41,741 nt of DNA from the NCBI GenBank assembly GCA_013289045.1, contig JABDAU010000032.1, positions 1 to 41,741 of the forward strand. Reading direction: 5' to 3'. The notes beneath the pieces are model-generated. The model made no database searches, had not been told where the DNA came from, and saw nothing but the letters and a program-made list of their open reading frames with translations. Position numbers and translations under genes: made by a program. The stretch is from Bacteroidota bacterium. GTDB taxonomy: Bacteria > Bacteroidota > Bacteroidia > Sphingobacteriales > Sphingobacteriaceae. Positions within the stretch are counted from its first letter, which is position 1. Each line of letters opens with the position of its first letter. Below are positions 1 to 8,142 of this stretch, one piece after another.

Positions 1-323
1 TGATGGCTTATATCGACGAGAACGGCAATATTACCAATACGCGCCCCGACTTTGTAAAACCAAGGAACATACAGGCGGATGATATACAGATAGCTACGCC
101 TAAACAAATAAAAGACCCTAACGATATATACAGCAGCGGTGTGATCAGCTTTTTCAATACTTCAAAAGGCTACGGATTTATACGCGATGCGAAAACCCGG
201 AACAATGTTTTCTTCCATGTGAACAACCTGACTTACCAGGCACAGGAAAACGACCAGGTTAGCTTTGAAACGGAGCAAGGGCCCAAAGGACTGAATGCAG
301 TACGCATTACCAAGAAATCATAA
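1..323 (+). CDS. Cold-shock-domain protein, 5' end outside window
   Basis: This is the C-terminal part of a small nucleic-acid-binding protein. The visible reading frame has 106 residues from a Met at base 3, and that Met is probably internal. The related Bacteroidota proteins I recall are about 150 residues, with a lysine/arginine-rich N-terminus followed by an 'AY(I/V)DENG' stretch like the one seen here, so the true start should lie upstream of the window. A cold-shock domain spans about residues 45-104. It has the RNP1-like segment SKGYGFI and the RNP2-like segment VFFHVNNL, which in this family bind single-stranded RNA or DNA. The gene converges on the cupin gene with only 12 bases between stop codons. 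Family call is confident; the role (RNA chaperone) is inferred from the family. Confidence 0.85.
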   Translation, partial: MAYIDENGNITNTRPDFVKPRNIQADDIQIATPKQIKDPNDIYSSGVISFFNTSKGYGFIRDAKTRNNVFFHVNNLTYQAQENDQVSFETEQGPKGLNAVRITKKS

Positions 324-335
324 TAATATAGTGCG

Positions 336-1214
336 CTACAGGCTTTGCTTTTGCAAAGCCCTGTTGCCGCGCCTGATAGCCACTTTTTCACGATAATCAG
401 CATAGCGGGCCTTAAACAGCAGTTTCATTAAACTATCCAGGCCGCCTTTTATCGCCAGGTTGTAAAGGCCCGCTGTTTTGCGCCATGGCGATGCATCCCA
501 GGCGCGCAGGCTTAGGGAGAAAGAACCATCCAGGTACTTCATCCAATGCCAGTAACCGGTAGGCATAAACAGTGTATCGCCATGCTCCAGTATCACTTCG
601 CTGCCTTCCACGCCCTCAAGCGCAGGAAACTTTGTGGTATCAGGGTTGGCAACATCATAATCCTCCAGCGCATAAGTTGCGTTGGGTATGCAATATAAGC
701 GGCGCTTCCATTTATTTTCAAAGAGGATAACATGTTTCCTGCCGCCAAAATGGGTATGAAAAATGTGCGGCAGGTCGATATCATAATGCAGGAAGGTTAC
801 CGAGTTAGAACCACCGAAGAACATTGCGGGCATGCTTTCCAAAAAGCCGCCCATCAAATCCTGCGGCAGCACGATATCATTCAGCAGCTCCGGCGCTTTT
901 TTAAATATGTTAAAGAAAAAGATACGCAATTCTGTCGGTTGTGAGCGGATCAGGTCGATATACTGATCGAATGGCATAGAGGCCGCTGCCGTGTTGATGG
1001 GTTTGGAAGGATCGGCTTTAGCATTATCATATAACGGCACCACCTTATCACCCACAACGTCCTTTAAATATTCTGGTGTCCACCTTTCGCGCGCCGGCCA
1101 GTTTTTGGTCAGCCCTTTGATCACCAGCGGACGGCGCCGGTCGACATAATTTTTCTTAAAATCAGCCGGGCTGATCGATTCTACAGTATCCACCGGGTGA
1201 AGTATAAACCCCAT
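336..1214 (-). CDS. Cupin-like (JmjC-type, Cupin_8) protein
   Basis: A probable Fe(II)/2-oxoglutarate-dependent oxygenase-like protein of 292 residues. The N-terminal RRPLVIKGLTKNWPA segment is typical of Cupin_8/JmjC-like proteins. The metal-binding pattern is visible as HYDID, with the H-x-D pair, followed by a distal His in PTGYWHW. Related proteins hydroxylate protein side chains or small molecules; the substrate here is unknown. The open frame extends 20 codons further upstream to a TTG at 1274, but I chose the ATG at 1214 because the extension has no family character. It is monocistronic and convergent with the cold-shock gene. Confidence 0.8.
   Translation of the reverse strand: MGFILHPVDTVESISPADFKKNYVDRRRPLVIKGLTKNWPARERWTPEYLKDVVGDKVVPLYDNAKADPSKPINTAAASMPFDQYIDLIRSQPTELRIFFFNIFKKAPELLNDIVLPQDLMGGFLESMPAMFFGGSNSVTFLHYDIDLPHIFHTHFGGRKHVILFENKWKRRLYCIPNATYALEDYDVANPDTTKFPALEGVEGSEVILEHGDTLFMPTGYWHWMKYLDGSFSLSLRAWDASPWRKTAGLYNLAIKGGLDSLMKLLFKARYADYREKVAIRRGNRALQKQSL
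341..360. terminator. Hairpin between convergent genes
   Basis: GGCTTTGC and GCAAAGCC form a perfect 8-bp stem with a TTTT loop. It lies 18 bases after the cold-shock stop and inside the last codons of the convergent cupin gene. There is no clear T-run on the plus strand after it, so it may be a weak or factor-dependent terminator for the cold-shock gene. Confidence 0.4.
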
Positions 1215-1398
1215 ATTTGTTAAATTAATCCGGCGGGTAAACTGAAATATGCCGAAGGCGGACAAGTTAAACAATATAACGTAAAATAATTGTTAATTTA
1301 TCCGGGACTGAATAAGTCCGGTATCAGGTACAATATAAAGGAGTTGAACCTGAGACACTTTTTTATAATTATATTGTGTTTGAATTCTGTTACAGTTA

Positions 1399-1441
1399 TT
1401 GCAAATACATAAATACTCCATTACTATTTATGTATTTGCAA
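1399..1441. repeat. Perfect 17-bp inverted repeat, 9-base loop
   Basis: The arm at 1399-1415 (TTGCAAATACATAAATA) is exactly reverse-complementary to 1425-1441. The loop is CTCCATTAC. It lies between the start of the cupin gene and the 3' end of the dehydrogenase remnant. It is AT-rich and lacks a T-run on either side. It could be a bidirectional terminator-like hairpin, a protein-binding palindrome or a relic of an insertion; the sequence does not decide. Confidence 0.75.
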
Positions 1442-1456
1442 AAACAGAAATATAGG

Positions 1457-1650
1457 CTAAATGCCTTTCACTTCGCCGCCATTCATCCTGTGATAGCGCT
1501 GCCTGTCATCCATTTTGCAGCCGGAGAAACTAAAAATGCCATCAGTTCGGCAATTTCTTCGGGTTGTCCATAACGTGCAATATGCGATTCTACCAGGAAC
1601 TTTGATTTCGCCTCCTCCATCGTCATATGATTAGCTGCCGACCATTTGGG
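1457..1650 (-). pseudogene. Remnant of short-chain dehydrogenase (C-terminal part)
   Basis: On the minus strand, a frame running down from 1650 encodes MTMEEAKSKFLVESHIARYGQ and then PEEIAELMAFLVSP, AAKWMTGSAI. This is the usual C-terminal third of classical NAD(P)-dependent short-chain dehydrogenases. The expected ending RMNGGEVKGI-stop is present but in a shifted frame, two bases out after the GSAI codons near 1490. A TAG stop at 1651-1653 interrupts the frame upstream. A further open stretch up to the lyase stop at 1783 contains SVLPGPVMSNRRIGF, which resembles the PGPV loop of the same family. No Rossmann N-terminus is present. I infer a decayed gene of which only the 3' end survives. Confidence 0.65.
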
Positions 1651-1782
1651 CTAAAAACCGATACGCCGGTTGCTCATAACAGGGCCGGGTAACACACTTC
1701 TTCCGGAGATAGAAATGTAAGGCGTATAATTATGATATTCACCGGGACTGGCTTCCTGGTCTGGCCGCAGGTAACGCCCAAC

Positions 1783-2964
1783 CTACAACCAGATTAAAGG
1801 ATGCCGGATAGGCAAATTGCGAATCACCTCTTCTACCTGCGGGTTGTGGTCAAGCTTTTCCCAGGTGGAGAGCCATGCATTTTGATGATAGGCATTGGCG
1901 CCAAACAACAGGAAGGGCTGCGCAACGGGCCATTCGTCCCAATACATCACATCAGGCTTGAGGGGCCATTTACTTTTATCGGCTATAAAAGGGTATAAAT
2001 AATTGATTCCTTTTTTAATGGATCTGCCATCGGCGGTTTCATATTCCCATAAATTATCCTGCGGAGTTGATAATATTTGGCAAAGCATAGTCATCGCATC
2101 CAGATTAAATATAGAATAACCATAAGGCTTGGTACGCGACATTTCCAAAGGAAAGCTTCCATCTGCAGCCATTTGATTGGGTAATAAAACAGTCTTATAT
2201 CTTGCGCGCATAGAATCAAGCACGGCCTTGTTGCGGCAAAGTTTGGCGAATGAGGCTACTTGCATGGCCCAGCAGGTTGAATGGTTATTCTTTGTCAATT
2301 TTTCCTCTATGCCAGGTTTACTGGCCATCAGCCACTTAATGTATGCGGCAAACCATTGCTTTATTGCGGCGGTAGTTTCAGCGTCCATTGCGCTTTCCAT
2401 TACAATAACACCTTGCGCTACTTCCATCAGATGTATGGAATCGATAATACCGTAATTGCGGCCGGTAAATTTGCCCTTTACCGCCTGCGCGTATTGCAGG
2501 TCCGGGTTCATCAGAGTGGCAGTATCAATAAACCAGGCTCGTAGGTGAATACCTGCCTGTTTCACATACCGCTCATCGCCGGTTAATTTATAAGCCGAGG
2601 CCAGCGCACCGATAATTTTACTAAACCGGATCATCGCTTTGCGATGCGCTACAAAGTTATTGGGGTTGGTCAATCCATCACGATCGATGTAGGGGCCATC
2701 CGGGTTTTTAGGGTCTGGCCAGAAGTAATCGGCCTCTGAAAAGAAATCATGCTTGCTACCGGCGCTCCGCGGGCAAAATGATGCAGTTACGGTAATGGGG
2801 GCCTGTTGCATAGCCCAGGCGGCTTCAATTAAAATTTGTTTTTTGAGAGCCCTTTCGGCCGCTTTTTCTATAGCAGATTTTACTGGCGGAGTCTGTTTAA
2901 TTGAAAAAGCAGACTGGCTGATATAAAAAATCAGGCTTAAGAGGATGGCGCATGTTTTTTTCAT
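1783..2964 (-). CDS. Alginate-lyase-family protein (PL38-like)
   Basis: A secreted or periplasmic polysaccharide lyase of 393 residues, with a signal peptide over about residues 1-21. The alginate_lyase fold (alpha/alpha barrel) is marked by DYFWPDPKNPDGPYIDRDG near residues 80-98, by KNNHST with the candidate catalytic Asn-Asn-His ending at His228, and by RTKPYGYSIFN near residue 280. Enzymes with this NNH signature cut uronate-containing chains (alginate, glucuronan) by beta-elimination. It is a paralogue of the lyase at 24788-25981, sharing WPDP, NNH and the R-T-K-x-x-G-Y/W box. It stands alone beside a dehydrogenase remnant, away from either susCD pair. Exact substrate unknown. Confidence 0.8.
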   Translation of the reverse strand: MKKTCAILLSLIFYISQSAFSIKQTPPVKSAIEKAAERALKKQILIEAAWAMQQAPITVTASFCPRSAGSKHDFFSEADYFWPDPKNPDGPYIDRDGLTNPNNFVAHRKAMIRFSKIIGALASAYKLTGDERYVKQAGIHLRAWFIDTATLMNPDLQYAQAVKGKFTGRNYGIIDSIHLMEVAQGVIVMESAMDAETTAAIKQWFAAYIKWLMASKPGIEEKLTKNNHSTCWAMQVASFAKLCRNKAVLDSMRARYKTVLLPNQMAADGSFPLEMSRTKPYGYSIFNLDAMTMLCQILSTPQDNLWEYETADGRSIKKGINYLYPFIADKSKWPLKPDVMYWDEWPVAQPFLLFGANAYHQNAWLSTWEKLDHNPQVEEVIRNLPIRHPLIWL

Positions 2965-3118
2965 GATCTGTAACAGGTAGGATTGTGATACACAAAAATA
3001 AAGATTTTCTTTAACGAAATTATTCTACTAAACGGGGGCTGTCCCACTTGCAAATTTGGACAGTTGTGGGCAAACTCCCGCCCGCGTTCTACCGTATACA
3101 TGTTTTTACTCCTGGTTT

Positions 3119-5062
3119 ATGCGTTATCTAATCGTTTTCTTTAGCCTTGTTCCATTTATCGCTTTTTCCCAAACGCCGGCCGGTCTTATTGGCAGGTTAA
3201 AAGATGTGCCTGAAAGCGAAAAAGTAAAGCTGCTGCTACAGATCAGCGAGGCTTATGCAGAAACCCAGCCAGACTCTGCTGTGCACTATGCCGGTGCCGG
3301 CCTGCAAATGGCAGAGCAGCATAATGACCAGCGGGGCCGGGCCCTGCTGCTGTTGGAACTCGGCAGCATCAATGCACAGCACCTGCATACCGGGCTGGCG
3401 CGGAAATTCTATAACGAGAGCCTGGGTATCTTCCGCGGCCTGCATGATGCAGAAGGCATTGCCCGCACTTACGATGCGCTGGGCATGCTGGATGGTGATG
3501 AGGAAGACATCCCGTCTGCAACCAGGGACCTGGATCAGGCGATGACGTATTACCATGACAGCCGGGACAAGGCCGGCGTCCTGGAAACCTATGAGGGTTT
3601 GGGGCGTGTGTATGAGGAGAAGGGCGATACCGAAAAGGCGTTCAGCTATTATTTAAGAACCCTGGCGCTTTATGAGCAGCAGAAGGAGAAGCCGGAAGCT
3701 TATTTCGCCCTCCTGGAAACCATCGGTAACCTTTACCTTAAAAAAGGCGACCATCCCTCAGCTTTGCGCTATTTTCGCGAAGGCATCCAGGGTAGCAGCA
3801 AACCAGGTTTTAGGGACAAGGAGGTTTACCTGCTGGATCAAGAAGGAACTGTTTACCAGGAAGAAGGACAGCAGGGCAAAGCACTGCAAACCTATAAACG
3901 GGCGCTCGCGGAAGCAAAAAAATATCAGCAGCCGGAGGAACAGGCCAGGGCGCTTATCCAAATTGCAGACTTGTTGAAAGGACAGGATGCCGCAAATAGC
4001 CTGGGCGATCTGAAGACGGCGCTTGTCATCGCGCAAAACCTGCACCAGCCGCAATTGGAGGCACGTATCTACGACGCCATGGCCGGTGTCTACCGGCAGG
4101 AAAAGAATTATAAAGAAGCGATGGACGCGCTGGAAGAGCAGCACCACTTGCTGGACAGCTTGCTGCATGCCGACACGACCAAAGATATCGCCGCGCTCGA
4201 CAGCAGCTATGCGCTGGAGCGCTCGCAGGAGCAGATCGGGCATTTGCAAAAGATTGACCGGCAGGAGCGGAGCGAACTGTATATCGGGCTGATTATTTTG
4301 ATCGCCGTTATGCTTATCGCGCTGCTGTTGTGGTTCTACCTGAAAAAGATCAGATCGCTGAACCGGGAGCTCAAGGCCTCTAATCGGGTAAAGGACACTT
4401 TGTTTTCAGTCATCGGGCATGACCTGAAAGGCCCGGCAGGCAGTGCCGCACAGTTGTTTGAGCTGATGGAAACGGAAGATTTCACGCAGGAAGAGATACG
4501 CGCAATGATCGCCGACCTGCGCAGGCAAACGACTGCCTCCCTCGAACTATTGCAGGCATTATTTGAATGGGGGAAGGCACAATTACAGGGTATTAAGGTC
4601 AACCCTTCTGATTTTGACCCCAAAACGGTGATCGACCGCTGCCTCAGCCTTTTATCACAACAGGCATCACAAAAGCATATACGCATGGCCTCCAGTGTCG
4701 CCGGTGGCCTGCTTGTGCATGCCGATCCGGACCACGTGGAGCTGATTATCCGCAACCTGCTCTCCAATGCGATCAAATTCAGCCATGAGGGCGGGGTGAT
4801 AAGCGTGGAAGCGGCCCGGGCGGCCGGCAAAGCGCAAGTGATTTTTACGGTCCGCGACAATGGGATTGGTATCAGCAAAGCGCAGCAGGACGTTTTCCTG
4901 ACCGGCAACCTGGAGGTAAACTTCGGCACCCAAAAAGAGAAAGGGAGCGGCTTGGGCCTGATGCTGGTGAAAGATTTCGTTAAAGCTAACCATGGACAGA
5001 TCTGGCTGGAAAGCCAGGAAAGACAGGGCACGGTATTTTTTATAGCACTGCCGGCAGTCTGA
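3119..5062 (+). CDS. TPR-containing membrane sensor histidine kinase
   Basis: An orphan two-component sensor of 647 residues. After a signal peptide (about residues 1-18) come tetratricopeptide repeats over about residues 30-370 (for example AFSYYLRTLALYEQQ and ALRYFREGIQ). A single membrane helix at about 387-408 and a short coiled stretch follow. The kinase core has the phosphoacceptor H-box SVIGHDLKGP (His434), the N-box NLLSNAIKFS, the G1 box DNGIGIS and the G2 box GSGLGL. Family knowledge places the TPR part in the periplasm. The frame opens earlier at a TTG (3056), but the ATG at 3119 directly starts the signal peptide. No response regulator lies nearby. It looks GC-richer than the neighbouring toxin-like gene. 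Signal sensed unknown. Confidence 0.87.
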   Translation: MRYLIVFFSLVPFIAFSQTPAGLIGRLKDVPESEKVKLLLQISEAYAETQPDSAVHYAGAGLQMAEQHNDQRGRALLLLELGSINAQHLHTGLARKFYNESLGIFRGLHDAEGIARTYDALGMLDGDEEDIPSATRDLDQAMTYYHDSRDKAGVLETYEGLGRVYEEKGDTEKAFSYYLRTLALYEQQKEKPEAYFALLETIGNLYLKKGDHPSALRYFREGIQGSSKPGFRDKEVYLLDQEGTVYQEEGQQGKALQTYKRALAEAKKYQQPEEQARALIQIADLLKGQDAANSLGDLKTALVIAQNLHQPQLEARIYDAMAGVYRQEKNYKEAMDALEEQHHLLDSLLHADTTKDIAALDSSYALERSQEQIGHLQKIDRQERSELYIGLIILIAVMLIALLLWFYLKKIRSLNRELKASNRVKDTLFSVIGHDLKGPAGSAAQLFELMETEDFTQEEIRAMIADLRRQTTASLELLQALFEWGKAQLQGIKVNPSDFDPKTVIDRCLSLLSQQASQKHIRMASSVAGGLLVHADPDHVELIIRNLLSNAIKFSHEGGVISVEAARAAGKAQVIFTVRDNGIGISKAQQDVFLTGNLEVNFGTQKEKGSGLGLMLVKDFVKANHGQIWLESQERQGTVFFIALPAV

Positions 5063-5082
5063 AAAGAAAATGGCGGGGCGCT

Positions 5083-5227
5083 TCAGCATTGCCGAAACAA
5101 ATGCCGGGTCGATAAAGATGATATCGCCGAGGCGTTGAACCATGTGGACGGCGAGCACCGGATAACGGAGATTTATATGGAAAAGGACTGGAGTATTGTA
5201 GGTGAGGTACTGACACCGGGAAATTAA
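5083..5227 (+). pseudogene. Tyrosine recombinase/integrase C-terminal remnant
   Basis: From about base 5093 the frame reads RNKCRVDKDDIAEALNHVDG and then EHRITEIYMEKDWSIVGEV before a stop at 5225-5227. This matches the end of Bacteroidota phage-type integrases as I recall them, including the catalytic Tyr in EIYMEKDW and the ALNHVD helix. The preceding FSIA segment lies in another frame, consistent with a one-base deletion. The catalytic Arg, the His-x-x-Arg box and the whole N-terminus are missing. It starts only about 20 bases after the sensor kinase. I infer the scar of an integrated element, now inactive. Confidence 0.65.
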
Positions 5228-5566
5228 TCAAACACATTTATGGCTTCCTGATGATTGTAGAATGGATCTTAACGAAATATGATGAGAAAAAATTCGGACA
5301 ATCAAAAGTGAGTAATTGCTGTAATTTTTCTCATTTAATGTGTTCAATGAATTTAACATGCTGGATTTTTTAAACATCCAATGTCTTATGACAATAAACT
5401 ATCTTCATCCTTTGAGTTGGCAAGTGGCTTAAGGTGCTATAAAAGTAGCCCGCCCGTTTTGCAAGCGGGCTACCTCGATTGTCGGCTGCATATCTGCAGG
5501 TCATGTGTAGCCTTGCGCCCGGGGCTTCTGCCCGCTATACGCGCCTGGATGAGGAAAAATAATTCC
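5228..5566. other. Intergenic region without recognisable gene
   Basis: This stretch lies between the integrase remnant and the stop of the toxin-like gene. It holds one clear element, the terminator hairpin at 5445-5473. The 78-codon frame at 5381-5617 has no family character and runs across the hairpin and the toxin 3' end, so I do not call it a gene. Confidence 0.6.
5445..5473 (-). terminator. Rho-independent terminator of the toxin-like gene
   Basis: GTAGCCCGC and GCGGGCTAC form a perfect 9-bp GC-rich stem. Read on the minus strand it is followed by TTTTAT, the expected T-run. It lies about 95 bases after the stop of the minus-strand gene that ends at 5567. Confidence 0.75.
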
Positions 5567-7633
5567 TCACCGAATCAATTTCGAATAGTCAACATAATCA
5601 TACTCCCATTTAAATGATAATTGTTGTATTGATATACCGTCATGAGCGCCCGAAATACCGATTAGCCTTGCATTTAATGTGTCGGGTAAGTCGGCAATAA
5701 AATACCTTGAACGGTGGTTATTAAGAACAATACTGGTATCAACACTGTTTCCAAGCTGTGTTTCAAAACAAATGCCACTTATTATTTCATTCATATAACC
5801 GCTTACGCTGCTGACATATTCATTTTCCTCAAGTTTAAGTTCTTTTTTAGCTTTACCGCCAACACCACATATACCGGTACTTGCCCCGTCATAAAAAACT
5901 TCAATCCCAGTGCAAATTCCAAATATACCATAGTATAACACTATCTTTGTGATTTTACCTGTATTGTCGAATGTCTTTGTTGCTTTATTGCCGCCAAAAA
6001 TACCTACAGTAACCTCCTTTCGCGATTTTGCGGCAGCATGCAGATCTAGGACTTCCTGGTATCCATCCTGGTATGCTTTTGCAAACTCAATATTTTTATA
6101 GATAGTTTCAACAGATTTCACGAACGCTTTTTTTACCTCATCTGCCTCCATTAACCGAGCCCGCGATAAGATATCAGAACCTGCATCGGTAATATCCCTT
6201 TTAATGTCTTTATTATCTATAGTTGCTGCCACATCCTTAATAAGGATAGTAAGCAATTGCAATGGATCCTGGGAACTGGTCTCTGCAAAAGTTTTTTCTA
6301 TCCTGTCTTTGGCAGCTTTTGATGCCGCTGTGGCAGCCCCGTCCAAATCCTTTGCTTTTTTAGGGATATAACATTTCCACAGATTAACAATGCTCAACAG
6401 CTCATCCAATTCCATGGCGTATCGGGTGCCTATGTATTTTTTTCGCTGCTGTATAGCAAAATCGTAAAAGTCTTTATGCAAAAGTAAATCGTCACTAGTG
6501 CTGTATGCAGGTGTCCAACTGTCATAATCATCCCTGTAAATACTATAGGTGACATCGGCCGGCACATCTTCAGGTTTTTCTTCAGCCCTGATGCAACTGA
6601 GGCGTTTTTTCAAAGATTTGGCTTTAAAATCGTCAATTGCTTTGGTGTATTCAATAATACTGTTTGTAAGCTGCTTCGCTTTATCTGACAGCGTTTCAAA
6701 AGACGGCGGGGGATTATAAATGTATAATCTCCTGTATTCGGCCAGCATCAGGTGTTTTAACGCAATTGCCAGTGTTCCATAAACTATTGTGTAGGGTATT
6801 GCTTTTTTTGATTTCGAATTGAAAAAAACAGGCTCTTTATTTACCATAATTTGCAGCTGGCTGGCCAGCGCGTCGCCTTTACCTCTGGGTTCATCAGTAT
6901 CATTAATATATTTTACGGCTTTCAGTACGCCGTCAATAATGTCTTTTAGGCCATCGGTAAGCACATCATCAATTAATGCCCGCATGCGCTGATCCATATG
7001 GACTTTCATTTTATTCCACATGTCTGCCAATTGATCATCCTGCTTCCAAACATAATCAAGCGCTCCTTTTGAGAGGCCCCCTAATGGCCCGGCTACATAT
7101 CCCATCCCACCCGAAACTACTCCGATTGCGATAGTACGTACCATATCGTTATTTGTAGAGTAAGATGTGGTGTCGTCGCCAACAATATCATTAAATACCG
7201 GCAATATTTTGAACAGTTGGTTGTCGGTTTTTGACAAAGAGTGCTGTACTACATTTTCTCCGTCCAGGGTGCTAAGGCCATATACCTCCAAAAACTTTTT
7301 GCTATGAACCACCTCTATACGGTAATAACCGTCCTTTGCGGGTATTAGTTTAAATTTATTGTGATCCCCGGCCTCCCAAAGAATTATTGCCGCAAGATTA
7401 TCTTGCCTCCCTCCATCAACGGTCAGATATTTATTTCGGTCTCCGGCAGTTGTGATCCGAAAAAAATCTTCATTTAAAGCACGGCGGAAATAGAACTTTT
7501 GAAGGTTATTATCAGGGACAAAAGCTTGCTGCTTGAGACCGCTTCCATTTGTTCCGTTTTCAAAGCCTACTGCTTTTTGGGTGTGTTTAACGATTAAATA
7601 ATAGTTTTGATCTTCCAGTGGGTTAAATGACAT
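5567..7633 (-). CDS. Putative pore-forming toxin: ricin lectin, Cry-like helical domain, jacalin-like domain
   Basis: A 688-residue protein with no signal peptide. Residues 1-145 look like a ricin-B beta-trefoil: three repeats end in QKF (Phe47), NKF (Phe94) and QLF (Phe141), exactly 47 residues apart, as variants of the Q-x-W motif. Residues about 155-425 are helical and resemble the delta-endotoxin N-terminal domain: a glycine-rich hydrophobic helix (163-196), WNKMKVHMDQRMRALIDDVL, a central hydrophobic helix (277-300) and a closing TRYAMELDELLSIVNLWKCY helix similar to the Cry F-R-x-x-M...L-D pattern. Residues about 540-680 resemble a jacalin beta-prism (GIEVFYDG, ISGAHDG). I infer a sugar-targeted membrane-inserting toxin. 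It is monocistronic with its own terminator, close to an integrase remnant. Domain calls are by eye; the beta-trefoil is the surest. Confidence 0.65.
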   Translation of the reverse strand: MSFNPLEDQNYYLIVKHTQKAVGFENGTNGSGLKQQAFVPDNNLQKFYFRRALNEDFFRITTAGDRNKYLTVDGGRQDNLAAIILWEAGDHNKFKLIPAKDGYYRIEVVHSKKFLEVYGLSTLDGENVVQHSLSKTDNQLFKILPVFNDIVGDDTTSYSTNNDMVRTIAIGVVSGGMGYVAGPLGGLSKGALDYVWKQDDQLADMWNKMKVHMDQRMRALIDDVLTDGLKDIIDGVLKAVKYINDTDEPRGKGDALASQLQIMVNKEPVFFNSKSKKAIPYTIVYGTLAIALKHLMLAEYRRLYIYNPPPSFETLSDKAKQLTNSIIEYTKAIDDFKAKSLKKRLSCIRAEEKPEDVPADVTYSIYRDDYDSWTPAYSTSDDLLLHKDFYDFAIQQRKKYIGTRYAMELDELLSIVNLWKCYIPKKAKDLDGAATAASKAAKDRIEKTFAETSSQDPLQLLTILIKDVAATIDNKDIKRDITDAGSDILSRARLMEADEVKKAFVKSVETIYKNIEFAKAYQDGYQEVLDLHAAAKSRKEVTVGIFGGNKATKTFDNTGKITKIVLYYGIFGICTGIEVFYDGASTGICGVGGKAKKELKLEENEYVSSVSGYMNEIISGICFETQLGNSVDTSIVLNNHRSRYFIADLPDTLNARLIGISGAHDGISIQQLSFKWEYDYVDYSKLIR

Positions 7634-8142
7634 TGTTTAAGAATTTAAGTTTGAGGTTTAAAAAAGGATTGAGAATTATGCGAATGTGAAAAAGATTTAA
7701 AAGGCTAAAGCAAAAAGCTATGTTTTTCGTCGCCAATGCGCGCAGCGACTATTTCTATAAGTTTTATGAAAAAGTGGCCCCTTTAAACGGTTGGCTCAAT
7801 GTGATTGATGTTTAGAAGAGCAAGATACAAATTAAGTATGAAACTTAAAAGAACATTTTCGGGGAGATTTGAGAGAATATTAAAACGGTAAAAGAAAAGC
7901 AAAGAGAATAGAAGATCGCCCAATAAAAACAAAATCATGGATCGAAACTTCTATACGGGTAACGAAGAAGCGATGTTAAATAAAGTTGTAGGAATAGCTG
8001 TTAAGATAATTAAGAAAGAGATTGACATGGGAGATTTTTTGAACACTTTATTTGTACTTTGTAAACTCCCGCCGAGAGAGTAGTGTTTCAAATCCGCTAT
8101 GCCATTGATTTTCTTTCGAAAAATAACATAGGTTGCAAAATC
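7634..8142. other. Gene-poor region between toxin-like gene and PL6 gene
   Basis: About 510 bases upstream of the toxin-like gene and downstream of the PL6 gene, AT-rich. It must hold the toxin promoter, but I see no exact TANNTTTG box near the start. Two short plus-strand frames occur, 7720-7815 (31 codons) and 7937-8083 (48 codons); only the second is listed, as doubtful. Confidence 0.5.
7937..8083 (+). CDS. Doubtful 48-residue hypothetical protein
   Basis: An ATG frame starting MDRNFYTGNEEAMLNKVVGI and ending KLPPRE. It is lysine-rich with a short amphipathic stretch. I recognise no family, and there is no clear ribosome site. It could be a chance frame in AT-rich DNA or a small peptide gene transcribed away from the toxin-like gene. 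Confidence 0.2.
   Translation: MDRNFYTGNEEAMLNKVVGIAVKIIKKEIDMGDFLNTLFVLCKLPPRE

Noticed and set aside
1376..1573. 65-codon plus-strand frame
   Set aside because: It is antisense to the recognisable dehydrogenase remnant and spans the 17-bp inverted repeat; no protein character.
5381..5617. 78-codon plus-strand frame
   Set aside because: It runs through the terminator hairpin and the antisense of the toxin-like gene end.
7720..7815. 31-codon frame upstream of the toxin-like gene
   Set aside because: Too short, no family, no ribosome site; chance frame is the simpler reading.
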